Assembly: GCA_000155695.1 (NCBI GenBank)
Contig: DS990592.1
Coordinates: 1,698,556 to 1,762,555, forward strand
Source: Verrucomicrobiia bacterium DG1235
GTDB taxonomy: Bacteria; Verrucomicrobiota; Verrucomicrobiia; Opitutales; Opitutaceae
Reading direction: 5' to 3'
DNA length: 64,000 nucleotides
Below the pieces are notes generated by a model that ran no database searches, had not been told where the DNA came from, and worked only from the letters and a program-made list of their open reading frames with translations. A program made the translations under genes and the position numbers. This document shows, piece after piece, positions 18,258-27,300 of this stretch; position 1 is the first letter of the stretch, and the number at the start of each line of letters is the position of its first letter.

Positions 18258-19007
18258 ATGGGCCGAGCAAGCGACCAAGCTTCCCTTGCGAGGCCAGAAA
18301 TTCGATACTCGCGCGTCAATCTCGATCTCTTTCCCGCGAAAGAAAGCTTGTATCCACTCTCTCCCGACGAGATTGAACGCTCCGCTCGTTTCCGCTTTGA
18401 AAGGCATCGCCAGCGCTTCGTGGCTGGACGCTCTTACCTGCGTCAAACCCTCGCCCATTTACTCTCAGTCAAGCCCGATTCGATCCGCTTCACTTATAGC
18501 GAATACGGTAAGCCATCCGTCGACATTCTCCACAGCGGGGCTCAATCTCCCTTGTTCTTCAACCTCTCGCATTGCGAAGAGCTAATGGTTCTCGCCATCT
18601 CCCGCAGCATCGAGATCGGCATTGACGTGGAAAAGGTCCGAAAACTCCCAGACGAAGAGCAGCTCGTAGACCAATTCTTCGAGAAGCGCGAAAGAGAGGA
18701 ATATCACGCCCTACCCGAGGCTTTGAAAACCCAGGGGTTCTTCAACTGCTGGACCCGAAAGGAAGCTTTCCTCAAAGCGCGAGGCGACGGACTCCAAACG
18801 CCCTTGGATTCATTCAGCGTTTCACTCGACCCGAGGCTCGAGTGCCGTATCCGAAAATTCAATTCGCTTCCAGAGTCGATCGACGATTGGACGCTCAAAA
18901 CAATCGATTGCGGCAATGACGCAATAGTAGCTATCGCTGCCAAAACGAAAGTAACGACATTGCAACTATTTAGTAATAGCGACGAGCAAAGTTTCGAAGA
19001 ATTCTAG
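18258..19007 (+). CDS. 4'-phosphopantetheinyl transferase (Sfp type)
   Basis: The protein has 249 residues. Family motifs are FNLSHCEELMVLAIS, IGIDVEKVR with the Mg-binding Asp and Glu, and FNCWTRKEAFLKARGDGL (WxxKEAxxK). It transfers phosphopantetheine from CoA to carrier-protein serines and so should activate the carrier domains of the NRPS genes that follow. It is the first gene of the biosynthetic run, 72 bases after the truncated receptor and 56 bases before the HupE-like gene. The size is typical of Sfp/Gsp enzymes rather than short AcpS. Confidence 0.93.
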   Translation: MGRASDQASLARPEIRYSRVNLDLFPAKESLYPLSPDEIERSARFRFERHRQRFVAGRSYLRQTLAHLLSVKPDSIRFTYSEYGKPSVDILHSGAQSPLFFNLSHCEELMVLAISRSIEIGIDVEKVRKLPDEEQLVDQFFEKREREEYHALPEALKTQGFFNCWTRKEAFLKARGDGLQTPLDSFSVSLDPRLECRIRKFNSLPESIDDWTLKTIDCGNDAIVAIAAKTKVTTLQLFSNSDEQSFEEF

Positions 19008-19063
19008 CGATACACGCCATCCGTTTCCGATTTCCATATAACCTCTCCTAACGCCTCATTCCT

Positions 19064-20212
19064 ATGATACGAAAGCTCATATGCCTCGCCTCGATAGTAC
19101 TCTCGAGCGCCTCCTTGTTCGCCCACGAGCGTGGAGAAAACTACGTTTTCCTCCAATTCCACCCCAGCAAAATTGATGGACGCGTCGAAATCAAAATCGA
19201 CGAACTGAAGGAAAAGCTCGGAGTAGACATTCTTGAAAATGGCGAGGCCTCAATTGAAAAAATTCAGCAAACCGCGTCACAAGTACATGAATACATCAAA
19301 CGAAACCTGAAAATAGGCCCCCAGTCTGATCAGGAATTCGAACTTAAATTCACTAGATCCAGCCTTTTCGAAGGAGAAGGCGGCTGGGCCCAGTATGAGT
19401 TTCAAATCGATACCGAGCGCGTTCCAGCGTTTCTGCACATCACTCACACCATGTGCTACGAAAACGACCGTATGCATCGCGGCATCGTCGTCCTAGAAAA
19501 AGGCAAGTGGCCGGCGCCCGACTACGAGATGCTCATCTCAATGGTGTTCAGTCCGAACAATTCGACTCAAGTTCTCGACGTTGCAAACCCTCCCGAGGTC
19601 ATGACACCTCTCGCGATGATATGGCAAGGCGTTCTCCACATTTGGATCGGCATCGACCATGTCCTTTTCCTCATCGCCCTTACCCTTCCCATCGTCCTCG
19701 TTCGCGATGCGGAAACCAAGCGCTGGAAGCCCTCTAAAGGATTCGGGAAATCGCTCTGGCCCCTCATCAAAGTTATAACCGTATTCACGGTCGCGCATTC
19801 AATCACTCTCCTTCTCGCGAGCCTGGAAATAGTAAGCATACCCTCCCGATTCGTTGAGTCAGTTATAGCTTTTTCGATTATAATCGTCGCCCTTAACAAT
19901 ATCTTTGGAAGAAGCCACAACACATCCCTGGTTGTCATACTTTTGCTAGGTCTCTTCCACGGACTTGGTTTCGCGAGCGTCATGGCCGAGCTGCCTATGC
20001 GCATATCGGAAATCAAACACTTCTTGCTGATCATAGTCGCCTTCAACTTTGGCGTGGAGTTAGGACAGATCGCCATCCTGCTAGTCGCCTTTCCGCTGCT
20101 TTTTGCCCTCAGAACAACTAAAATCTACTCGCCACTTGTTCTGACCGGCGGATCTGCAGCTCTCATATTTGTAGCTGGCTACTGGTTCGTCGAACGCGCC
20201 TTCGGCCTGTAA
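19064..20212 (+). CDS. HupE/UreJ-family membrane protein with N-terminal extracytoplasmic domain
   Basis: The protein has 382 residues. A signal peptide (MIRKLICLASIVLSSASLFA) and a periplasmic domain of about 180 residues precede six or seven membrane segments. The membrane part has WIGIDHVLFLIALTLPIV and GLFHGLGFASVMAELPM, hallmarks of the HupE/UreJ_2 group linked to nickel or cobalt transport in known cases. The His and Asp in those segments could bind a metal. It sits 15 bases before the carrier-protein gene, so it is probably cotranscribed with the NRPS cluster. Whether it moves metal for an enzyme or belongs to the preceding receptor is unclear. Confidence 0.75.
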   Translation: MIRKLICLASIVLSSASLFAHERGENYVFLQFHPSKIDGRVEIKIDELKEKLGVDILENGEASIEKIQQTASQVHEYIKRNLKIGPQSDQEFELKFTRSSLFEGEGGWAQYEFQIDTERVPAFLHITHTMCYENDRMHRGIVVLEKGKWPAPDYEMLISMVFSPNNSTQVLDVANPPEVMTPLAMIWQGVLHIWIGIDHVLFLIALTLPIVLVRDAETKRWKPSKGFGKSLWPLIKVITVFTVAHSITLLLASLEIVSIPSRFVESVIAFSIIIVALNNIFGRSHNTSLVVILLLGLFHGLGFASVMAELPMRISEIKHFLLIIVAFNFGVELGQIAILLVAFPLLFALRTTKIYSPLVLTGGSAALIFVAGYWFVERAFGL

Positions 20213-20227
20213 TTTCCGAAAAAACTT

Positions 20228-20491
20228 ATGCCCTCCCCCTCCGAAATAGAAGAAATAATCGTGTCGTTTATCGTGGAGACGCTGGCAGCTGCAGAACGAA
20301 ACGAAATCGACCGTGAAGACAATCTCATCGTCGACGGCATTCTCGACTCGATTAGCATCATGCGGCTCATCGCTCATCTTGAGACCGAACTCGATTTCAA
20401 GATCCCGCCGCGAGACCTCATCTCCAGCAATTTCATGACTATCAAAGCCATGGTCACCTATCTAAGCTCCAAGGCCGGAACCACCCCGTAA
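20228..20491 (+). CDS. Free-standing acyl/peptidyl carrier protein
   Basis: The protein has 87 residues with one carrier-domain helix bundle. The phosphopantetheine site is VDGILDSISIMRL, with the Ser after the Asp. The following ETELDFKIPPRDLISSNFMT matches carrier proteins of the PltL/AnaD type, which hold an amino acid while it is oxidised. The stop overlaps the next start in a TAATG. It should be charged by the free adenylation enzyme at 22746 and serve as substrate of the dehydrogenase at 21572. Confidence 0.88.
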   Translation: MPSPSEIEEIIVSFIVETLAAAERNEIDREDNLIVDGILDSISIMRLIAHLETELDFKIPPRDLISSNFMTIKAMVTYLSSKAGTTP

Positions 20492-21588
20492 TGACTTCCA
20501 AACTACTAAAAAACACAGATATAGAAACCATACTCCGACGCGTTGGAATCAACACCTTGATCGATCAGCTGATCGAGAAATTGAAAACGGGATTCAGCCA
20601 GTTGAACAAGGATTCAAGCCTGATTCCGGCGCGCACCGGCATTCATTACTCGAATCCAGACATCGGCCTACTCGAGTGGATGCCAGCCTCCGTGGGAGAC
20701 GGTACCGTTTCACTCAAGATCGTCGGCTACCACCCCTCCAACCCGGAACAAAACGGCCTGCCAACCATCCTCTCGTCGCTATGCGTCTTCGATTCCACCT
20801 CAGGCCACCTGAGAGGCATCATGGACGGTACCTTTCCTACCGCCCTGCGAACCGGAGCCATGTCCGCTCTGGCGACTTCCCTCATGGCTGATTCCACTCG
20901 AGCCAGCACGCTCGGAATCATCGGGTGCGGAGCCCAATCCGTTACCCAGTGCCACGCCCTCTCCAGAACTCTGCCCATAGACAAAATCATCGCCTACGAC
21001 CGAGACCCGGATTCCGCCGCAAGCCTTGCCCAACGGATAGCATTTCTCGAAATACCGGTCGAAGTCGTTTCAGTCTCAAATCTCGAATCCTTGCTTGAAC
21101 GGTCCGACATACTCTGCACCTGTACCTCCGAAACGCCTGGGAGCGGGCCGCTCTTTAGAGATTTCCCAAACAAGCCGGGGCTCCATGTCAACGCCGTCGG
21201 CTCAGACTTCCCCGACAAGTACGAACTCCCCGTCGAACTACTCCAACGAAGCGTCGTCATTCCCGACTTCCGAGAACAAGCCCTAGTCGAAGGCGAGTGC
21301 CAACAACTCGAGCCCGACAAAGTCACGCACGACCTCACGTCCCTGCTCAACGTTTCCGGGCTGCAAAAACACTGCAAGACAACTCTCAGCGTATTCGATT
21401 CTACAGGACACGCATACGCCGACTACTTAACTGGCCTTCTCTTCATGCAACACGCCCATGAGATGCGCATCGGCTCCGACATTGAATTGGAATGCACTCC
21501 TACGGATCCCAAGAACCCATACTCATTCCTCACGAAAGAGTCCTTACCGGAGTTGCATGCAAAGGAAGCGAATGCCTCCCTTCGATAA
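20491..21588 (+). CDS. Ornithine cyclodeaminase/mu-crystallin family protein
   Basis: The protein has 365 residues. It shows the family N-terminus, TGAMSALATSLMADSTRAST and the Rossmann motif LGIIGCGAQSVTQC, later FDSTGHAYADYLTG. Ornithine cyclodeaminase makes L-proline and ammonia from L-ornithine; other members reduce imines or make diaminopropionate precursors. Between a carrier protein and a prolyl-carrier-type dehydrogenase, a proline-supplying role is attractive but inferred. The gene starts inside the stop of the carrier gene and ends within the start region of the dehydrogenase gene, indicating tight coupling. Confidence 0.83.
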   Translation: MTSKLLKNTDIETILRRVGINTLIDQLIEKLKTGFSQLNKDSSLIPARTGIHYSNPDIGLLEWMPASVGDGTVSLKIVGYHPSNPEQNGLPTILSSLCVFDSTSGHLRGIMDGTFPTALRTGAMSALATSLMADSTRASTLGIIGCGAQSVTQCHALSRTLPIDKIIAYDRDPDSAASLAQRIAFLEIPVEVVSVSNLESLLERSDILCTCTSETPGSGPLFRDFPNKPGLHVNAVGSDFPDKYELPVELLQRSVVIPDFREQALVEGECQQLEPDKVTHDLTSLLNVSGLQKHCKTTLSVFDSTGHAYADYLTGLLFMQHAHEMRIGSDIELECTPTDPKNPYSFLTKESLPELHAKEANASLR

Positions 21589-22738
21589 GAATATGCATTT
21601 TACCCTTACCCCAGAACAAGAACAGATAAAGTCCGAGACGCTAGCCATTGCGAGCAAGCTATCCGCAAAGGACAGGACCTCTCGCGACCGGGAGTCTCGT
21701 TTCGACGCAGACGGTTGGAAAATGCTCGCCCAAGCGGGCTTCTTCGACGGCTTCCTGCCAGAAGACTTTGGCGGAAAAAACTGGGATACGCTCACTAAAG
21801 TCATCGCCTTGGAAGCGTTTGGATACAGCTGCCGCGACAACGGCCTCGCTCTCGCTGTCAGCTCCCTTGTTTGGACCATTTTTCCTCCGCTTCTCACCTT
21901 TGGCTCCGACGAGCAAAAGAAACGCTATCTCCCTCAACTCGCTTCCGGAAACTGCATCGCCGCTGACGGAATAACCGAGGAGCAATCAGGCTCAGACGCC
22001 ATGGCCATGCAAACCCTAGCGACACGCAGAAACGACGGCTATCTGGTAAACGGCGAAAAATGCTACATTGGTTTCGCGCCGATCGCCGACCTGATCCTGC
22101 TCTTCGCCAAGACGGACCCTAATGCAGGATCCTGGGGGATTTCGGCCTTCCTCGTCGATGCGAACACTCCCGGTATCCATAAATCTGATAACCGAGAAAA
22201 AATGGGACTGCGCACCCTTCCGATGGGAAACATCGCTTTCCGCGATTGCCTCATCCCGCATTCCGCCCTGCTTGGCAGCGAGGGACTCGGCTTGAGCCTG
22301 TTCAACGAATCGATGGAATGGGAACGAAGCTTCATCCTCGCCACTCAAGTCGGAGCAATGGCTCGCCAACTCGACTCCTGTATCGCTTTCGCCAAAAAAC
22401 GCAGCCAGTTCGGCAAATCTATCAGCGAATTCCAGAGCATTTCCAATCGCATCGCCGACATGCGCGTACGCCTAGAGACCTGTAGGCTGCTACTCTACAA
22501 AACCGCTTCCCTCAAAGACCAAGGCGAATCCATCACGCTCGAATCTGCCATGACCAAGCTCACCCTCTCCGAATCCTTCGTCGCATCAAGTATGGACGCG
22601 GTGCGCATCCACGGAGCTCAAGGCTACCTCAGCGAATTTGAAGTGGAAAGAAACCTTCGTGACGCAACCGGAGGACTCATTTACGCCGGAACATCGGACA
22701 TACAGCGAAACCTCATCGCACGCCTGTGCGGCATTTGA
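21572..22738 (+). CDS. Acyl-CoA dehydrogenase-family enzyme, likely prolyl/aminoacyl-carrier dehydrogenase (PltE/RedW/AnaB-like)
   Basis: The protein has 388 residues from the ATG at 21572, which has AAGGAAG just upstream; the ATG at 21593 is an alternative. Flavin motifs include ITEEQSGSD and FGKSISEFQSISNRIADMR. The usual catalytic Glu of the YEGTS motif is replaced: the text reads LIYAGTSDIQRN. A Glu is present instead in NESMEWERSF, the isovaleryl-CoA dehydrogenase position also used by prolyl-carrier dehydrogenases. With the carrier protein and adenylation enzyme this fits four-electron oxidation of prolyl-S-carrier to pyrrole-2-carboxyl-S-carrier, or two-electron oxidation to a pyrroline. 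Confidence 0.85.
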   Translation: MPPFDKNMHFTLTPEQEQIKSETLAIASKLSAKDRTSRDRESRFDADGWKMLAQAGFFDGFLPEDFGGKNWDTLTKVIALEAFGYSCRDNGLALAVSSLVWTIFPPLLTFGSDEQKKRYLPQLASGNCIAADGITEEQSGSDAMAMQTLATRRNDGYLVNGEKCYIGFAPIADLILLFAKTDPNAGSWGISAFLVDANTPGIHKSDNREKMGLRTLPMGNIAFRDCLIPHSALLGSEGLGLSLFNESMEWERSFILATQVGAMARQLDSCIAFAKKRSQFGKSISEFQSISNRIADMRVRLETCRLLLYKTASLKDQGESITLESAMTKLTLSESFVASSMDAVRIHGAQGYLSEFEVERNLRDATGGLIYAGTSDIQRNLIARLCGI

Positions 22739-22745
22739 TCAAACG

Positions 22746-24341
22746 ATGAGATACTTGCTCCACCATTCCATTTTCGAACAAGCGGCCGCGCGACCGAACG
22801 CGGAAGCCTTCAGTTGCCGCGACGAAACACTAAGCTACCAAAGCCTCTTCGAAAAATCCGCCCAGCTCGCACAGACCCTCAAAAGCCTAGGCCTGCAGCC
22901 AATGGACCGCGTCGGCATCCTCATGGGGAAATGCGCCGATCTTCCAGTATCCACATATGGAATACTTATGGCAGGCGGGGCCTACGTTCCCATCGATCCC
23001 AACGCTCCGAAAAGCAGAATCGAATTCATAATAAAAGACTGTGGTATCAATATTCTCATTACGAATAGGCAAAAGAGAAAAATCGTATCCAGCATAGCTG
23101 AATCCCCAGCTACCCCGCTCCGCCATATCATCGGGCTTCCGGAAAACACGGTAGACAACGACCATATCTCGACTCACTCCTGGGCTCAGGTTTTCCAGGC
23201 TGAAAAAACGCCGCCAGCGAATAGAATCCACGAAGACGATCTCGCCTACGTCATGTACACTTCCGGATCGACCGGCATGCCAAAGGGCTTGATGCATACG
23301 CACAGCAGCGGACTCGCTTACGCCCGCTACTCAGCCGATCTCTACGATGTAGGACCTAGCGATATTCTAGGCAACCACGCTCCCCTCCACTTCGACATCT
23401 CCACCTTCGAATTTCTCACTGGCCCCTATGCCGGAGCGAAGTCTGTCCTCATCCCCGAAGAGGACATACTCTTCCCCAATAGCCTCGCTCCGCTTATCGA
23501 AAGAGAACGTCTCACTTTCTGGTATTCAGTACCGCTCGCTCTCATCCAACTCATCTCAAGCGGCCTTCTGACAAACGTCGACTGCTCTCGACTTCGCTGG
23601 ATCCTATTTGGCGGAGAACCCTTCCCCCCAAAGTACGTAGAGCAACTCACTAAACTCATCCCTAGCGCCCGACTTTGCAACGTCTATGGCCCCGCCGAAG
23701 TCAACCAATGCACCTACTATCACCTTCCAAAAAACTTCGAGGATTCAGGCGAAGCCATCCCTATCGGAAATATTTGGAAGGGAGCCCAAGCGCTTGTCGT
23801 CACCCCCGACGGAACCTGCCCGCAAGCGGATGAACCGGGCGAACTCCTGATCAGCTCTCCAACAATAATGAAAGGCTATTGGGGACGCGAAGACCTTAAC
23901 AAAAAATCATTCCACTACGAGGAGCCCATACCGGGATTCGTGCGACGCTACTACCGTACAGGCGACATCGTATCGACCGACAAAGATGGAGGCCTTCACT
24001 TCATCGGCAGAAAAGACCGACAGGTGAAAATCCGCGGCAACCGCATAGAGCTCGACGAAGTCGAAGCGGTTTTCGCCACGCAGGAGCAGGTCCTCGAAGC
24101 AGCAGCCGTTGTCATTGAATCCAACGAAGAAAAACAAATCGTAGTCTATGTATCACTACAAGGAAAAGACCCTTTCGATCCAGCCCTTTCACTGGAACGC
24201 GCTCGGATGAGACTCCCTCGCTACGGCGTTCCACAAAGACTGGAAATCCTTACAGTTTTCCCGCGCACAACCAGCGGCAAAATCGACCGAAAAAAGCTCG
24301 TCACGCAATATGCCTCCCAACCAATCAATCAAAGCGTCTAG
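22746..24341 (+). CDS. Free-standing amino-acid adenylation enzyme (prolyl-carrier ligase candidate)
   Basis: The protein has 531 residues from the ATG at 22746. Core motifs are YVMYTSGSTGMPKGLMHTH (A3), FDISTFEFLTG (A4), VYGPAEVNQCTYYHLP (A5), YYRTGD (A7), RKDRQVKIRGNRIELDEVE (A8) and TTSGKIDRKKLV (A10 Lys). There is no condensation or carrier domain. The GPAEVNQCTYY stretch resembles PltF/AnaC-type ligases (GPTETNVCTYY), which load proline on a free carrier. The overlap of 32 bases with the next gene and the adjacent carrier and dehydrogenase genes support the starter-unit role. By-eye pocket positions do not match a proline code I know, so specificity remains open. Confidence 0.82.
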   Translation: MRYLLHHSIFEQAAARPNAEAFSCRDETLSYQSLFEKSAQLAQTLKSLGLQPMDRVGILMGKCADLPVSTYGILMAGGAYVPIDPNAPKSRIEFIIKDCGINILITNRQKRKIVSSIAESPATPLRHIIGLPENTVDNDHISTHSWAQVFQAEKTPPANRIHEDDLAYVMYTSGSTGMPKGLMHTHSSGLAYARYSADLYDVGPSDILGNHAPLHFDISTFEFLTGPYAGAKSVLIPEEDILFPNSLAPLIERERLTFWYSVPLALIQLISSGLLTNVDCSRLRWILFGGEPFPPKYVEQLTKLIPSARLCNVYGPAEVNQCTYYHLPKNFEDSGEAIPIGNIWKGAQALVVTPDGTCPQADEPGELLISSPTIMKGYWGREDLNKKSFHYEEPIPGFVRRYYRTGDIVSTDKDGGLHFIGRKDRQVKIRGNRIELDEVEAVFATQEQVLEAAAVVIESNEEKQIVVYVSLQGKDPFDPALSLERARMRLPRYGVPQRLEILTVFPRTTSGKIDRKKLVTQYASQPINQSV

Positions 24342-27300
24342 CTTCCTCGAGCGGATAACGGAAGACTCCGGCCTCACCCACAGCCAAATTCAGATTTGGG
24401 TGGGTCAAAAGGTGCACCCGCAGAGCCCCTTCTGCAATATGGCCTTTGGCATCGAAATAGAGGGTGAAATCGACGTCGAAACATTCGAACAGGCTTGGGC
24501 AAAAGTTGTTTCCGAAAATAGCGTCCTCCGCACGAGAATTCTCGAATTGAAGTCCGTTCCGCAGCGCTCGCTGACTCCTCCAGCCGATTTCTCCCTAGAG
24601 AAACTCGATTTTTCAAATCACGAGCAGCCCGCCAACTATTTCCGTAGCTGGGCCCGAAAACGTTGCTCCACCCTTCTCCCGCTCGAAGGGAAACTTGTTG
24701 AATCAGCAATCGTCAAGCTCGCTCCGAACGCATACGCCTGGTACCTCAACCAGCATCACTTGATCACCGATGCGACTTCGACCGTGCGCCTCTACCAAGC
24801 CATCTCGGATGCATACGAACAACTCACCGAAGAGCAGGCAGCCGCTGTATCGAATTTTGAAGACTACTACGAAGTCTCCTCGAAAATCAGTGACGAGACA
24901 GCCGAAATCCGCGAACACGCAAAACAGCACTGGTCAACCAAAGGGACGCAGACAGAAAGACTGACTCCCATTTACGGCAGGAAAGGCGACGCAGCTCAGA
25001 CTGAAAGCTCGCGCCTCGAATACCAGCTCGACGAGAGACAATCCGAGCGTATCCGCAAACTTGCCAGCGAACCCGAGCTGCAAAGCCTCTTTCCCGACAT
25101 TTCAACCTTCGCTGTCTTCTCCACGCTTCTCTCCGCATTCCTATACCGATCAAGCGGTCAGAATGCCGTTTCTTTCGATTCCCCTGCCGCAAATCGATCA
25201 ACCCGCTCGGCGAAAAACGCGCTCGGTTGCTTTATCGAAATGTTCCCACTTGATCTGCAAGTCGAAGAAGGGGCGACCTTTCGTAGTCTCGCAGCCCATT
25301 GCATGGAAGAGATTCACTCCTTCCTGCAAAACGTGTCAAACGGAGCGAGCTCCCCAAGCGGCTCAAACACCAGCAACGTCGTCCTCAACCTCTTTACCCT
25401 GCCTTTCGGCTCCTTCGCTGGTTGCCCCACCCGTGCGGAGTGGATTCACTCCGGACACATAGACGGTGTATACGATTTCAAACTACAAGTTCACGACTAC
25501 AACGCCGACGGACGCTACACGCTCCATTTCGACCTGAGCGAATCGACTTTCACAGCAGAAGACCAACAGCGAATACAGTTCCATTTCATTAGCATGCTCG
25601 ACGCCATGATCGAGAATTTGGATACGCCGATCGCAGCCGTCGACATTCTATCGGAATCGGAACGCAATCACCTTCTCATTGACTACAATCGACCATCGCT
25701 CGCTCCCATTCCTACCGATACGGTGATCGAACGCATCGCCAGGCAAGCGGCGGCCACACCCGATCGAATCGCTCTACGCCAGCAATCCAAGACCCTCACC
25801 TACAAAGAATTATGGGACCAAGTCGAAGCCTCCGCCCGCTGCCTCAACTCAAGAGGAATCGGACCGGAAAGCTGCGTGGCTCTCATCATGCCACGATCGC
25901 AGGAGACCATTTTATCTATCCTCGCCGTCCTGCGGGCCGGAGCAGCCTACATTCCAATCGACCCGACCTACCCTGAAGAACGCATTGCCAAGATCCTCGC
26001 CGACTCCGGAGCCAACTGCCACATCAAATCTTTCAGCGAATTGCTAGATGGCAATAAACGAAGCGAACTTCCTCCTTTTCCAAAGTCTGGCGACCTAGCC
26101 TATGTCATTTATACTTCGGGCTCCACCGGGCAGCCTAAGGGCGTAGAAATCGAGCACCGCGGACTTGTCGACTATATCGATTGGGCAGAGCGGGAATACG
26201 TTCGCGGCGAACAGCTAACATACCCCCTCTTCACTTCCCTCTCTTTCGATCTAACCGTCACCAGCCTTTTCCTCCCACTCGTCACTGGTGGAGAGCTCGT
26301 CGTCTATCCGCAAACCAGCGCTGAAGTCGACTCAGCCGTAATCGACGTCATCAACGAAAATACCGTCGATTTCATCAAACTTACCCCCTCCCATCTTTCG
26401 CTGCTCAAACAGCTCGACCTCAAACGCTCCCGCATCAGCCGACTCGTTCTCGGAGGCGAAGACCTGAAGCTTAGCTTAGCCTCCACGATCGCGGCACAGT
26501 TCGGGCACCCCGTTGAACTCTACAACGAATACGGGCCAACCGAATGCGTAGTTGGCTGCATGATACATCGATTCGATCCCACCTCGGATTTCGCTAACGA
26601 GTCAAGTGTTCCCATAGGCCGACCTGCTGATCATGTTTCGCTCTACTTGCTGAACGACCGGCTACAGCCCGTTCCCGAAGGCGCTCCAGGTGAGCTTTGC
26701 ATAGCTCGCAACGGCATCGCCCGAGGCTACCGAAACGATCCCGAAAAAACTGCCCTCTCCTTCGTCGCCAATCCCTACCGGCCGGGCGAACGCCTCTACC
26801 GCACAGGAGACTTGGCTCGCTTCTCCGCCAAAGGGGTAATGACCTACCTCGGCAGAATTGACAAGCAGGTCAAAATCTCCGGTCACCGGATCGAATTGGG
26901 TGAAATCGAAGCGACTCTCCTGCGTCATCCTTCAGTACGAAACGCATTCGTAAGCACGCGAGCGCCAGACATACAAACCCGCCCCACCGGCGCGGCGGCT
27001 CACTGCACCCGTTGCGGGCTTTCATCCCATTACCCAAACATAGTCTTCAATGCAGAAGGCGTATGCAGCGTCTGCGACTCCTACCATTCTATAAAAGGCG
27101 AAGCCAGCCACTACTTTAGCGACCCAGAATCACTGAAAGAGCTATTTAAAGCCTCACGCAATAAACGACGAGGCAACTACGATTGCATGGTGTTCTTCAG
27201 CGGAGGAAAGGATAGCGCCTATGCGCTTTGCCAGCTAGTAGATATGGGGCTGAACGTCTACGCATTCACCTTGGACAACGGCTACCTTTCCGACCAGGCC

